A stretch of DNA of 64,000 nt. Origin: Salvator merianae. Lineage: Eukaryota > Chordata > Lepidosauria > Squamata > Teiidae. Below, piece after piece: positions 42,980 through 53,709 of the stretch. The position numbers were made by a program, and so were the translations under genes. The notes under the pieces are model-generated. The model was not told the origin of the DNA. It worked only from the letters and a program-made list of their open reading frames with translations, and ran no database searches. The stretch spans positions 86,676,688 through 86,740,687 of the forward strand of contig QVOM02000025.1 in NCBI GenBank assembly GCA_003586115.2. The letters run 5' to 3'. How positions within the stretch are numbered: the stretch's first letter is position 1; the number at the start of each line of letters is the position of its first letter.

Positions 42980-43886
42980 CGCCAGCCGCCGCTGACAAAA
43001 ACTGAAAAAAAAATATAGTTAAGGAAAGCTTTGAAGGGGGAAAATGGTGTCTGCTGCAAAGATGGATTAAGCCATCCAGTGCCAATTATCATCACACTCC
43101 AAGCCCCGTACAGTTATTGGCCTCCAAAGTTCTTATATTACTAATCTAGATTTTAGTCCACTCCACTGGAGGGAGCGGGAGTGGGTTGCTTTTCACATAT
43201 GCTTTTCTGTACATACCTTGCCCATTATATCATTTTTCAGGCATTTTCTCCAAAGCTGAAGCATTTTGCAGCAGCTTTAAATGCACACCTTTTTCCAGTT
43301 TTCCCTATTATAAAGCATTTTTATGTCATTTTTAATAACACTTTATCTCAGGTAAACAGACATGGGACCGCAGGCCTCAAACTAGCTCTTCCTTGATTAC
43401 CTAGAAATCTGTATTTGTTTGCCCATATGTTTATTTTTGGATTCAGAATGGTCAGTTAAAATTCCTGATTCCGCTGAAGTAGACAAATTCAGCAGATCCT
43501 GCCATGAAACAAATGAAATGTCAACTATATGTTTATACAGAAGAGAAAAGGGATTTGTTCTTGACCTATCGGAGACTATTACTGCTTCAGCTTCTCCTCC
43601 TAACAAAACTGCTGTCCAGTTTAATTTTAAAAGACTTCATTTTTGCCCAGTCAAAAGATGAGCAATTTTCCCTGCTTGGCAGAATCTTATTTCAACCCAG
43701 AAATGTTGAAATCCCTTGCTCTATTCCTGAGTTATTAAACTGTTGTTTAACCATGTGCTAGTTAACCTCTTATTCTGAGCCATTCAAATTCTTCTTCATT
43801 TTACTTAATAATCTGATCACTAAAAAAAGCTCTTCCCTTCTTCATTCTTCATTCTGAATGCTTTGAACATACTTCTCACTTTTGCG
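42980..43886. other. Unassigned sequence
   Basis: No exon or named repeat. Open frames at 43.42-43.76 kb overlap in different frames and carry no domain. Confidence 0.35.
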
Positions 43887-43889
43887 TAT

Positions 43890-44089
43890 GAGCGATTCTG
43901 CACTGGCTGGAATACTGGACTAACAAGCATATTAGGAGCTTCCCTTCCATGTGCTACTGAGGTCTAAGAGAAGCCCCATCACAAAGGTGGTCTAAGGGGG
44001 CAGAGCCTTCCTTAGACCACACCAGCATGCAGAAGGGAAGCTCCTAGTACATTTGCTAATTTGGTACACCAGCCAGTGCGAAATCACTC
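43890..44089. mobile_element. 200-bp palindromic MITE with TAT target-site duplication
   Basis: Left end GAGCGATTCTGCACTGGCTGG; right end CCAGCCAGTGCGAAATCACTC. Exact 3-bp duplications TAT at 43887-43889 and 44090-44092. Inner arms: 'taggagcttcccttccatgtgct' and 'agcatgcagaagggaagctccta'; 'gaggtctaagagaagcccc' and 'gagccttccttagacc'. A half copy lies at 21571-21700. Confidence 0.85.
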
Positions 44090-44092
44090 TAT

Positions 44093-44534
44093 AAAGTTTC
44101 TTTAAAACTCTTAAGTGCTACACAAGCAGAAATATATACATCTGTCTTGTCTTAGCTCATCACTGCACCTAGGCTGGTATTATTTATGCTGAAGGAAGTA
44201 GCAGTTCAGGGGCAAAGGGAGAATTTTTTCTCACATCTTGCTATCTGATATCTATTGAATTAGAAGTGTCAGCAACTCTATTTTCCTCAAGATGTGGCAG
44301 AACCATAACTCCCCTCTGCCTTAATCAGCAATGGGAATGGCAAAGAATGCTGAGAGACGTAGTTCAACAATATTTGAAGAATTGCACCACATGTGTTGCA
44401 TATTAGTGGCCAGTGCAGATGAGTGCAGATAAAAGTCCATCGCCTTGCTGCACATCAGTTCATAGTCTTTCTTTGAAACTCATGCACCGCCAGCAAGTCT
44501 TCCTTTTTTCCAATCCATTTGGGGTCAGATCGTA
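44093..44534. other. Unassigned sequence
   Basis: No gene or named repeat recognised. Confidence 0.35.
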
Positions 44535-45000
44535 GGTCCTTTTGGCACTTACGCTAAGTCCAGAATAGGAGCCCACATAGGGAGCTTCTGGGTCTCATCA
44601 ATCCACATGTTAGTGTAGATCTAGGAGGCCCTGCCCCCACAGGTATGCTCCATCTGCACAGGATGGGAACATGATCCTAATCGGGGAGGCCATGATCAGG
44701 ATTATTAGTAGACTCAGTTAAACAAGTCTAATGACAGACCAGCAGACCCTGGTCCAGAGCAAGGTAGGCATGCAGAAGGAAATACCTACCAGAAAACTGT
44801 TGTTCCTAGCACTTGGAGGCCTTGGAGTCCAGCCACAAAGGTTGTGCATGCTTCAAGGCCAGGGAAGGTGCTGGTCTGGACCAGCACCATAAAGCAGACT
44901 GTGCTATTCTAGACCACACCTTTCTGTGGTTGGAACCAGCAGACCTGGCTGGTCCAGACCCACTAATTCCAACCATGGTTGGGTAAGTGCAGAAAGGTCA
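44535..45000. mobile_element. Harbinger-like MITE ('TCTAGGAGGCC' family), about 466 bp
   Basis: Left end GGTCCTTTTGGCACTTACG; right end GGGTAAGTGCAGAAAGGTC. Interior landmarks shared with 47326-48046 and 49302-49803: 'cacatgttagtgtagatctaggagg', 'gtagactcagttaaacaagtcta', 'ttgttcctagcacttgg', 'ccagccacaaaggttgtgc'. A clear TSD was not found because the right terminus is altered. Confidence 0.7.
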
Positions 45001-45836
45001 TGCTTGGGAATTCTGTGAAGCAACACTTCCTTCTGTCTGCTGGAGTTCTTCCAGGATTCTTCTTCACTAATTGATCCCTGGTTCCGTTAGTTTGGAAAAA
45101 GGAGAACAAATTCCCACTACCCACTTTAACCAAACCAGATTCCTCCCTTTCTCGCAGAGATTTTGAATGCCTCTGAAATCATCCCTTTTAAATGCCTTCT
45201 AGTGCTAGTTATGTTTCTTCACTGTTTCCTTTCTGGAAATATTTGTCTCTTGTTTCATTCTTGGCAAGTAAGTTGGTGCACCCCGTTGTATTTTTCTCAG
45301 TTCTTTCATACCCTGGCTTGGAAGCCAAGACACATAAGTAAACATTATCACGCTGTAATTAATTATACTAAATCTTTTACAAATCCCATTGTCAACTTCT
45401 CAAGGGCATTTCAGGAGAAATCCTTTGGTTTCTGTGCAGCAATTGATATGAAGAGAAGCCAAGGACTTTTAAAGCCTGGAGCGATTTGTTTGCAACATGC
45501 CTGACAACTCACTGATACCATCAGCTTGCGATCCGCATTGTCTAATATGTCATGGCACCTTTTCGTTTTGGTTATTTATGCTCCATACTTGAGAAGTGTC
45601 TTTAAGCATCGCTTTCTTTTTTCTTTGAAGGTCCAAAGTCGTGAAAAGTAAGTATACTTTTATTGCATGGAACAGTGTATCAATGATGGCTTAACTCCTC
45701 AATAAGGTTTCTTGTATTTTGCCCAGACTGTGTTCAGACGTGCACTGATGACCTGATCAATCCAAACAGTGCCACACCTAACCCAGCAGCTTGTTCTCAC
45801 AGAGCCAGCCAGTTGAACATGGAAACCCGTGAATAG
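45001..45836. other. Unassigned sequence
   Basis: No exon recognised, although a 113-codon frame (45163-45504) is open; its product has no domain I can name. Confidence 0.35.
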
Positions 45837-46316
45837 GAATGCATCCAGACAGGGTGGGGTTTTTTTGCATAATTATTGTGGAATCATCCTTGAATTGCCA
45901 GAATTCCCAATCATTCCAGAATTTCAAAGTAATATAGCACAATAAAGCTATTGCATGAAAAAAAGAACTATCATGGCAAAAGACTTTCTCATTCTGACAA
46001 CACGCTCTAGTCTGAATTATCACTGCGAGACCTTACAGGAACACGAGCGAGATCATGGCATGAATTTTGAAGCTGTGGATGCTCGTGGTTGCATGTCATT
46101 GGTTCTCCGTGTAGCCAATACGGAGCTGCCATTCCAACATACAGAAGCCAATGGAGGGGGCCATGTCACGTGGACAATAGTTTCACAACAGGATAGTGTA
46201 ATTGCTATACTTCTCTTTCTACTCTTGCGTGGGAATAATATGGGACTATTACAAAAGTGAGTAATTACAAAATAATGGGATATAGCAAAATAATTAAGTG
46301 AAGTCTGGAGGCAGCC
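45837..46316. mobile_element. Probable DNA element with CCAGAC ends
   Basis: Left 'ggaatgcatccagacaggg' and right 'gaagtctggaggcagcc' are inverted and resemble the ends of 5056-5425. The interior pairs 'tattgtggaatcatcc' loosely with 'gggaataatatgg'. TSD not visible; boundaries are approximate. Confidence 0.45.
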
Positions 46317-46349
46317 TGGGACACAAGTATACTAAAGGACCTTGCTAAC

Positions 46350-46620
46350 TAAAGCATGTGTCAAACTAGTTCAAGCACAAAATGGTTCAATTCAAACAGG
46401 GAGTGTCTGACCGGTTTGAATTTGGACCGAACCACCCTGGGTTCAGGTGTTGGTTCGACTCGAACTGAACCAGAGGGTTTTAGCAGAACCAATCAAACAC
46501 CCCCATTCAAATCAAACCATGTTTGATGTTATTTCACCTTTTAATATATACATATTGTTCAAACAGCTCTTTTACTGTTTGTGTACGTTTTAACAGCAAA
46601 CTGCTGCTTCCTACTGTGGA
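46350..46620. mobile_element. Partial hAT-like element (GTTTGAA-rich family)
   Basis: 'agcatgtgtcaaactagttc', 'ggttcaattcaaacaggg', 'ccggtttgaatttggacc', 'aaatcaaaccatgtttgatg' and 'attgttcaaacagc' match the body of the 580-1325 and 24144-24468 elements. Clear termini and TSD are missing. Confidence 0.5.
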
Positions 46621-46642
46621 GGTAATCACACCATCATCAAAG

Positions 46643-46892
46643 AAGAAGAGAAGAAGAGTTTTTTTTTATACCCCACTTTTCTCACCCAAAGGGACTCAAA
46701 GCAGCTGACAAACCTTCTGTTCTTCTCCCCGCAACAGACACCTTGTGGGGTAGGTGGGGCTGTGAGAACTCAGAACAGAGCTGTGACAAGCCCAAGGTCA
46801 CCCAGCTGGCAGAATGCAGAGTGCAGACTCGAACCGGGAGAGTTCCAGATAAGAGTCTGACACGCGAACCACAAGGCCAAACTGGCTCACAA
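46643..46892 (-). mobile_element. Full-length tRNA-derived SINE, reverse orientation
   Basis: On the minus strand it starts 'gtgagccagtttggccttgtggttcgcg' (tRNA-like 5' end with A box), then a B box in 'cccggttcgagtctg', then the conserved body 'cagctgggtgacc', 'cagccccacctaccccacaaggtgtctgttg' and 'ctttgagtccctttgggtg'. It ends 'aaagtggggtataaaa' and a (CTT)n tail. About 250 bp. A 3' partial copy lies at 9430-9612. Confidence 0.9.
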
Positions 46893-47129
46893 AGCTTGTA
46901 GACACTGATAACCTTGTCTACTATATATTTATACAAATCATTTTTTTAGACCACCTAGCACACAATCCACACAGGGGCTTCCTGGCACCACTCTTCAAAG
47001 CGGGGAGTGCTGAGTGCATGCTTGTCACTACCCACAGCTGGGCAAAGATTACCGCAAGAGAAGTTGCAGCAAAGAGCTCTGCTGAAGTGAGTGGGTTCGA
47101 GACTTGAGTATTCTCCTAGACTTTTCCTG
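46893..47129. other. Unassigned sequence
   Basis: Short interval between a SINE and an L2-like LINE. Confidence 0.35.
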
Positions 47130-47325
47130 TCCCTTAGGTATCAGTGGAAGTGGTGGCTAGGGGTGCCTCCAGTCAGCTTTGGTTTGTTAGACAACTGAAG
47201 ACATTCCTTGACTCTGATCCATGTTCTCGTGGACTCCATATTAGGGCTACCCTTGAAGATGGTTTGGAAACTTCAGGTAGCGCAAAATATAGGAGCTAGC
47301 GTTATGACTGGCATTTCCAGTCATA

Positions 47326-48046
47326 GGCCCTTTCTTCACATGCCCTTAATCCAGATTAAGGGCCTATAGGGTCCAGTGACAGCTGAGTTTTAATCCAGTT
47401 TCAGACCACCTTCAGGATGAGAAAACATATCAGTGAAATTATAAGTTGTTTTCTTTCAGCATTATCTAACTCAGAAAATCCACCTTTGGGTTAGTTAATG
47501 TGGAAAGAAAACGATTGGTCAGTTTGCTGATTTGTTCTTTCAGTGCAAAAGTGCACTGAAGCTGGATTAAAACTTAGGTGCAACTGGGCCCATAGAGTTT
47601 GGATGGAGGCCTTCAGATCTGCACATTAATGTGGATCTAGGGGGCCTTGCCCTCCCCCCACTGGTCCAGCTCTGTCTGCATAAGATAAAGCAACATCTGA
47701 ATTAAGGAGGTCTTAATCTCTGGTGGACTCAATTAATTGAGTCTACCAGGGGAACAGTGGCCCTGATCTGGAATACCTCCCATGTTTGGAACTATTGGGA
47801 GGTGCCTTGGGGTTTCTGAGTGGTCCCAAAAAGAACTCTCTAGAGACTCCACATTTAGGAACTTTTGTTCCTAGCCTTCAGAGGCAAGGGGGTGTTGCAG
47901 TGAAGCTTGCACAAGCTTTGTGGTCATGGCATGTGCTAATCTGGATAGTTGCCATTGGTGCAGATAATGCTGCTCCTGCCCAAGCCCACCCAGATCAGTG
48001 GGTCGTGTTATTTCTGGACTAATGACAGGTAAGTGCAGAAAGGGTC
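47326..48046. mobile_element. Harbinger-like MITE with ATA TSD, inside L2
   Basis: Left end GGCCCTTTCTTCACATGCCC; right end GGTAAGTGCAGAAAGGGTC. Exact ATA duplications at 47323-47325 and 48047-48049. Deleting it restores the L2 sequence 'ccagtcATAatcacatcacc'. Same family as 44535-45000 and 49302-49803 ('gtggatctagggggcc', 'ttgttcctagcc', 'caagctttgtgg'). It is longer because it carries another element at 47369-47591. Confidence 0.88.
47369..47591. mobile_element. CAGTCACACC-type Harbinger-like MITE nested in a MITE
   Basis: Left end GGGTCCAGTGACAGCTGAG; right end CTTAGGTGCAACTGGGCCC. Exact ATA duplications at 47366-47368 and 47592-47594. The inverted arms include 'ttttaatccagtttcag / ctgaagctggattaaaa' and 'attatctaactcagaaaatcc / ggttagttaatgtgg'. 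Short relative of 11486-11904, without the GC-rich core seen there. Confidence 0.85.
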
Positions 48047-48759
48047 ATAATCACATCACCTCTGTCCTTAAATAGCTCTGCTGGCTTCCTATTGGTTTCC
48101 AAGCCCAACTCGCGTTTTTAGTATTAACCTTTAAAGCCCTATACAACCTGGACCTCAAATATCTGAATGGCCACCTTCTCCTATACAGAACTGCCCACCT
48201 GCAAGGGCAAGCCCTCTTGGCTGTTCACTATCTTGAGGAATTCTGTGGAATTGCAGTTGGAAATGGAGCATTCTGTGTGGTGGCCCCCCAGTTGTGGAAC
48301 TGCCCCCCCAATGACATTTGCCAAATATATATACCTAATTCATTCAGTCACCAGGTGAAATTATATTGTCTTTTATAGGTCTTTGAGGAGTAATTGAGAA
48401 CCTGGAATTTATTTATTTTTTCTGAAGTCACTTCCACCTAGACGTTTTTTTCTGTCTTTTTCTTTTCTTTTTACATTTTTCTTTGTAATCTATTTTTATG
48501 TTTTATTTCTAATTATATACAGTTGGGTTTTTTTAATTGTGCATCGTTCAGAGACTGTGGTACTGGGCAGTATTAAAATCCAATGTAAATAAATAAATAA
48601 CACAGAAAGAAAAAGAAAGTGTCAAAATTGTTGAGCCAGGACTTAGGAAATCTTAAATCAAATCCCCACTGAAGCATGAAAACTCAGTAAGGGACCTTGG
48701 GCCCGTCTAACCTACTTTAAGGGTTGTTATGAGAACATAACCATACATAAAAGAATAAT

Positions 48760-49004
48760 ATGCTCTCCTTACCTGTCAATGGCTACTAGAATGGCTGTCT
48801 AGGTGCCACCCCCAGGGTGGAGAGACAGGCAAGATGCCTCTAAAGGCCATTTGCAAGGAGTTGAGAACAGGTGAAGGTTTTGCATTTGTCTTCTGCTTGA
48901 GAATGTCCAGAAGCAATTGTTGAGCCACTGTGTGAGACAGGATGCTGGACTAGATGGGCTGTGGCCTGATCCAGCAGGGCTCCTCTTATGTTCTTATGTT
49001 CACT
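48760..49004 (+). mobile_element. CR1-like LINE 3' end
   Basis: 'gctactagaatggctgtctagg', 'gagagacaggcaagatgcc', 'ccagaagcaattg', 'ctggactagatgggctgtggcc', and terminal 'tcctcttatgttcttatg'. Member of the family seen at 21.9, 22.1, 37.0, 49.0 and 56.2 kb. Confidence 0.85.
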
Positions 49005-49034
49005 GGCCTGGATGGCTTTAAGAAATTGTTATAC

Positions 49035-49278
49035 AAATTCATGGAGGGTAGGTTTATCGATGGTTACTAGAATTGATGCCTAAGCACTGCCTCCAGGGTG
49101 GAAAGACAGGCAGGATGCCTCTAAAGGCCATTTGCAGGATGTCAAGAGCAGGTGAAGGTTTTGCCTTCATCTTCTGCTTGAGATGCCCAGAAGCAATTGG
49201 GCCACTGTGTGAAACAGGATGCTGCATGAGAAGGGCCATGGCCTGATCCAGCAGGGCTCCTCTTATATTCTTATGTTC
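49035..49278 (+). mobile_element. CR1-like LINE 3' end
   Basis: Same segment order as the copy just upstream, starting 'aattcatggagggtagg' and ending 'cctcttatattcttatgttctta'. The two copies are in direct orientation, about 30 bp apart, and clearly diverged from each other. Confidence 0.85.
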
Positions 49279-49301
49279 TTACAACTTGTCAAGGAATACA
49301 T

Positions 49302-49803
49302 GGACCCCTTCTGCGCTTACCTGTCCATGATTGGCCCACTGATTTTGACTTGGTCTGGAATAGCACTGCCTGCATGACGAGGCTGGTCCAGACCAGTTCA
49401 CAGCGTGGTCCCAAAGCTCACACAAGCTTTGAGGCCAGACTCCCTTCCTCCAAGGGCTAGGAACAAAGAGCCTTGGAGCTTCTGCGGGACACATTTCAGG
49501 GGTGTGCTATGGCACACCACTGAAATGCATCCCTTGGTAGTCCAGAACGTGGGACGTGTGCCTTCTACATGCCTCCCATGTTCTGGATCAGGGCCCTCTG
49601 GTATGGGATAGACTCAATCAAACAATCTACCAGTGAAACCAAACAGGACCTCCCTAATCTGGATCACGCTCCATCCAATGCAGACCTAGCAGATCAGAGG
49701 GTGGCAGGACCTCACCAATCTGCCCTAACATGCATATCCTTGAGGTCCAGATCAGAACTACAGACCCCTTAATTCCACATTAAGGTTGCACGCAGAAAGG
49801 GAC
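49302..49803. mobile_element. Harbinger-like MITE ('TCTAGGAGGCC' family), about 500 bp
   Basis: Left end GGACCCCTTCTGCGCTTACC; right end GCACGCAGAAAGGGAC. Interior inverted pairs: 'tggcccactgattttgac' and 'ttgaggtccagatcag'; 'gcatccctt' blocks; 'aagctcacacaagcttt'. It shares 'gggctaggaacaaagagcc' and 'gtagtccagaacgtgggac' with 52136-53067. Confidence 0.7.
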
Positions 49804-50575
49804 AGAGTGTAAACACATATAATAAGCAGGGTTGCCAGAGAAGACCTACAGGCTAAGATCTACGGGCTTGTTAACAGGCCTAAAACTATTTGTAACTCAA
49901 TGCATGACATGTTATTTGAGCCTGCCATTGAACATCTAGATGCATGAATGGCTGTACTGAAAATGTAGTACATTATGGTCACTCTTGTGAAAAAAGTTAA
50001 GAGATTCATACCCAGATAAATGTCTGTTCACAGCTGAGTTACTATCCCAGCTACAAGGCTTTGGAAACTATATAAACAAAGCTTCAGAGAGCAGTGTTGA
50101 GGGAACCCAAGTGTGTCTCAAATGTTGCCTTGACACTAGAAACAGGACTTCTGAAAGTTCACACAAGGGCACGGAACTTGATATTTAATTTCTAGCAGCA
50201 GTGGACAGAGTGTGAGAACAGGGGAATGATTTTACGAGATTTGTTGGAAGACTTTGAAGTCAATAAAACAAGGGAAATTAGGCTTTGGTATGTAATGTGT
50301 CAAAATATCACATGCCAGTGGTCCCCTGACTTGAACAACTACCAACAAATCATACGTAAGCCTTCCGCTCTGAACTCACACGCTGGCTACTGCTTATAAC
50401 TTGCTTAAGAACCCCTCCTTTCCAACAGAACAAATTCCTTACATCCTGGTTAATAAATCCTAGACGTTTGATTTCACGTCTTAACAGTGGAAACTCTCTG
50501 CGTGTTGCCTCTCTGTAGATTATTCATTGTTATCAAGTTGTATAAAAGCTAAGAAAATCTCAAGAGGGAGGATTT
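49804..50575. other. Unassigned sequence
   Basis: No exon or named repeat; AT-rich. Confidence 0.35.
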
Positions 50576-50579
50576 TGTG

Positions 50580-50998
50580 CACAATGTCGCATATGTCAGA
50601 TGGAATTCATCCGAGAGTTCTTAAAGAACTCAAATCTGAAATTGCTAAAAAAAAAACCCCATATAATCTTTCCCCGGGATCAGACTCTGTGCTCAGAAAA
50701 CTGGAAGGTAGCAAATGTAACACCAGTCTTCAACAATGGATCCATGGGTGGTCCAGGAAATTGCAGGGCAATCAACTTAACATCAGTGCCAGACAAAGGG
50801 ATGGAAAACATCATTAGTGCACAATTAGAGGAGCAAGCACTGCTGAAGGAAAATCAGCATGGCTTCCACAAGGGTAAATCACGCTTTACTAACTTGATAG
50901 AATTCTCTGAGAGTATCAGCAAGCATGTAAATAAAGGTGATCCAGATGACATTAACTGTCTGGCCTTTCAGAAGGGTTTTGACAAAATCCCTCATTAA
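50580..50998 (+). mobile_element. CR1 LINE, reverse-transcriptase N-terminal part
   Basis: The frame at 50600-50998 contains NWKVANVTPVFNNGS, then GNCRAINLTSVPDKGMENII, then QHGFHKGKSRFTNLIEF and a degraded 'DINCLAFQKGFDKIPH'. These correspond to CR1 reverse-transcriptase motifs (NYRPISLTSVxGKxME, QHGFxxGxSCLTNL, 'VIYLDFxKAFDxVPH'). The catalytic-region Asp of 'DFxKAFD' is partly altered (AFQKGFD). A MITE begins right after it at 51000. Confidence 0.88.
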
Positions 50999-50999
50999 A

Positions 51000-51240
51000 G
51001 GGCCTTTTTGCACTTACCTCTCTGTTCTGGACGAAGAAGTGGTCTACAGGCCTTCCTTCTACGTAGTAGTGCAGATTAGAGAGGCCCTACTCCTTGGCTA
51101 ATAGTCTCCACCTGCACCAGCCGAAGCATGATCCAGATCAGTAGACCTCAATATTGAGGTATACTGGCGTATTAGTGGATGAAAATCTGGATCACAGTGG
51201 CGTGCAGAAGACATATGCTTCCACGTTCCAGTTTTTCTGT
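51000..51240. mobile_element. Harbinger-like MITE, left part
   Basis: Starts GGGCCTTTTTGCACTTACC, then 'ctggacgaagaagtggtctac', 'gtagtagtgcagattagagaggccc', 'gacctcaatattgaggta' and 'gcgtgcagaag'. It parallels 60972-61250 and the 44.5 kb family. The right terminus is missing. Confidence 0.55.
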
Positions 51241-52135
51241 TACTTATTATCAATTATCTCTCCAACTCAATCAATGGAATTTGTGGTTTAGTTTGGTGGA
51301 GATTGTTGTTATTTTAAACTAGATATAATTTCTGCCCTTAGAAATTATTAATGGGAAACTTTCTTCTATAGCCAGCCAAATTTGTCCTTGCATCACATCT
51401 TGTTTTATTGTCCATTTTATAAAGAGAATCCCTGGATTTTATTATTCTCTGCCCTGCAATCACAGCCAGGTAGTTGATTCCATGAATTTCATGTTCTTTT
51501 CTTTTATTTCATAAGTCTCACATCACCTAGATCATTTCCAAATGCTGTGTGGCAGCTAAAGTCACAAACAGTTAACATCTCATCTCTTCTAGATTAAATT
51601 ATGCAAAGTTATATCTATGGGGAAGAAGTCTATTAGCAGTGGGATGTGATAGTTAATTGTACGTAGTTATTTTTATCAGTTAAAAAAATCTGATCTCTGA
51701 ACATGATACAACTAGTCTGTCTGATGTGTCTACCTCAATATATGACATATTTTCTGGGCTCATCACAACATCTGTCTGCTGTATACTTCCTAGGCACATG
51801 CATAGCTTACCAGCAAGATGGCCGTTGCTGTCTTCTCAGCCTCCATCTTGAAATTTTCCCCATCCCTTCTGTCTTCTCTAATTGATCTAGCTATTCCATA
51901 GCGGAACTAGCAGGTGGCAGTTAACTGATGTGGTATAATGACCTCAAGGTTGAATGCTGAGAAAGCAGAGAGTATGAGGGGATGTTTCAAGAATTAATTT
52001 CAGGCCAGGTCTCACCTGGAACAGGATGGAGTGTGTTGGGGAGTATATAGCCCTATTGTTTCCATTGCTCAGCATGGTTTATTATCATATGCCCCATATG
52101 TCACCAACTGAATAAAGAATTCTATATGTATCAGT
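51241..52135. other. Unassigned sequence
   Basis: No exon or named repeat recognised. Confidence 0.35.
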
Positions 52136-53067
52136 GGCTCTCTCTGCCCTTACCTGCCATAATTCTAAATCAGTGGGTCTGGATTAGCCCAGCCCACTAA
52201 TCCAGATCACAAGGAGGTGAGGGCAGGATTAGTGCAGTCTGCACTGATAGCGCTGATCCAGATTAGAATCATAGGATCACAGAATCATAGAAACATAGAA
52301 TCATAGAAGAGTTGGAAGGGACCTCTAGCGTTATTGAGTCCAACCCCCTGCTCAATGCAGGATTTACTAAACCATCCCAGACAGATGTCTGCCCAGCCTC
52401 TCCTTGAAGACCTCCAGCAAAGGAGAGCCTACCACCTCCTGTGGCAACCTGTTCCAATGACTGATTGCCCTTACAGTCAGAAAGCTTTTTCTCATATCTA
52501 GTCTGTATCTACTCCATTGAAGTTTCATCCCATAGTTTCTAGTCCATCCTTCCTGTGTAAGTGAGAACAGGCCCAATCCCTCTGCACTGTGTCAGCCCTT
52601 CCGATAATTAAACATGGCTATCATGTCTCCTCTCATTCTTCTCTTCTGCAGGTTAAATATTCTTAGATCCTTCAACCGTTCCTCGTAGGACATGGTTTGC
52701 AGACCACTCACCATTTTGGTAGCCCTCCTCATCACAGCCACCAAACCTCATGTGAGCTTTGCAGCCACACCCTCATACCTACAAAGACTAGGAACAAAAG
52801 TTCCTAACCTTGGAGTCTGTGAGAGTGCTTTTTGATAGCCCACTGTGGCTGCCACTGAAAAGCATCCTCTGGTACTCCCAAATATGGGAGATGTGCCTTC
52901 TACATGTGTCCCATGTTCCAGCAGCCCATTGGGTAGACCCAGTTAATCAGGTCTACCAGAGATGTGGATTAAGGCCTCCCTTAATCTGGATTTGCTCTGT
53001 CTCATGCAGACAGAGTGGACCACGAGGGTCTGTGGCCTTGTAATTTTTTACTAACATGCAGATCAAT
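52136..53067. mobile_element. Harbinger-like MITE ('TCTAGGAGGCC' family) split by CR1
   Basis: Starts GGCTCTCTCTGCCCTTACC. The segment order after the CR1 matches 49302-49803: 'aagactaggaacaaaagttcctaacc', 'ccactgaaaagcatcc', 'ctcccaaatatgggagatgtgcc', 'gtagacccagttaatcaggtctacc', 'ggcctcccttaatctgg'. The right terminus is replaced by the next element at 53068. Confidence 0.65.
52265..52733 (-). mobile_element. CR1 LINE 3' end, reverse orientation
   Basis: On the plus strand it begins with the complement of the CR1 terminus (aatcataggatcacagaatcatagaaacatagaatcatag) and runs through 'ggaagggacc', 'gagtccaaccccctgctc' and 'cagcctctccttgaagacctcc' to 'accattttggtagccctcctc'. Minus-strand frames give MGLFSLTQEGWTRN and LDMRKSFLTV, as in the 4050-4507 copy. 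It interrupts the surrounding MITE. Confidence 0.93.
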
Positions 53068-53709
53068 GGATCTGTTCGCACTTTCCACACTAGCCCATTT
53101 TCCACAATTAGTCCATTCTAGCATGGAACAGACCCGTCTGCACGATGGGGCCTGAAAACAGACCCAAAGCTGGATAATGGTGTTCGCCAGTGCGGACGCC
53201 ATTATCCATCCCTGATGCTCGCCATGACAGCATCCGGTAAGCATCCGGCCACTTCCATGGTGACTGCAGCAGCTCCACGCGAGGCCCCAATCGAGCCCAC
53301 GCCACCACAATTGGGCCAGGGATGCTGGACGAGGCCGCGCTGCGCCCAGTCCGGCGTTCCGGTGCCCAATCGCGGGCGCGAATGGTGGTCGCCGCGGCAG
53401 CGGCCTACAAAGCGTCAGGCCGCTGCCATGGCAACCGGGAGGCCTGCGCGGTGATGACACTTTGTAGGCCGCTGCCATGGCAACCACCCTTCCCACCCAC
53501 AATTGGGCACCGAAACACCGGACGGGGCGCAGCGTGGCCTCGTCCAGAGTCCCTGGCCCGATCGCGGCGACGTGGTCATGACTGGGGCCCGTGCAAAGTA
53601 GCAGGCCCCATTGCCCATCATGGATTGCGTGATCACATGCATGATGGGCAGGCTAATCACCCAGAAGATGGCCGCCGCCGTGGACAAGGAGGTAAGTGCG
53701 AACGAATCC
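53068..53709. mobile_element. CpG-rich palindromic Harbinger-like element, about 640 bp
   Basis: Left end GGATCTGTTCGCACTTTCC; right end TAAGTGCGAACGAATCC. The core is a long inverted repeat with arms of roughly 110 bp at about 53312-53420 and 53450-53570. 'gctggacgaggccgcgctg' on the left pairs with 'cagcgtggcctcgtccaga' on the right, and 'ggcagcggcctacaaag' pairs with 'ctttgtaggccgctgcc'. A sub-hairpin ggataatgg / ccattatcc lies at about 53171-53207. CpG density is far above the surroundings. The open frames here are by-products of GC content and symmetry. Confidence 0.7.

Larger units (their letters stand above)
47130..48598 (+). mobile_element. L2-type LINE 3' end, split by a MITE
   Basis: The first part (about 47130-47322) gives coding-like LRRLEDIPFLDSDPRSRG-type sequence and 'ttggaaacttcaggtagcgcaaaat', matching the L2 ORF2 C-terminus. 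After the MITE it resumes at 48047 with 'ataatcacatcacctctgtcctta', 'gctggcttcctattggtttcc', 'acctttaaagccctatacaacctgg', the 'ILxxLHWLPV...FKALHGL' segment in codon order. It ends with a 3' UTR and (AAAT)n at 48583-48600. Decayed by frameshifts. Confidence 0.8.

Noticed and set aside
53002..53502. 166-codon minus-strand frame in CpG-rich DNA
   Set aside because: It lies across a palindromic MITE; GC-richness reduces stop codons, and both strands are open symmetrically.
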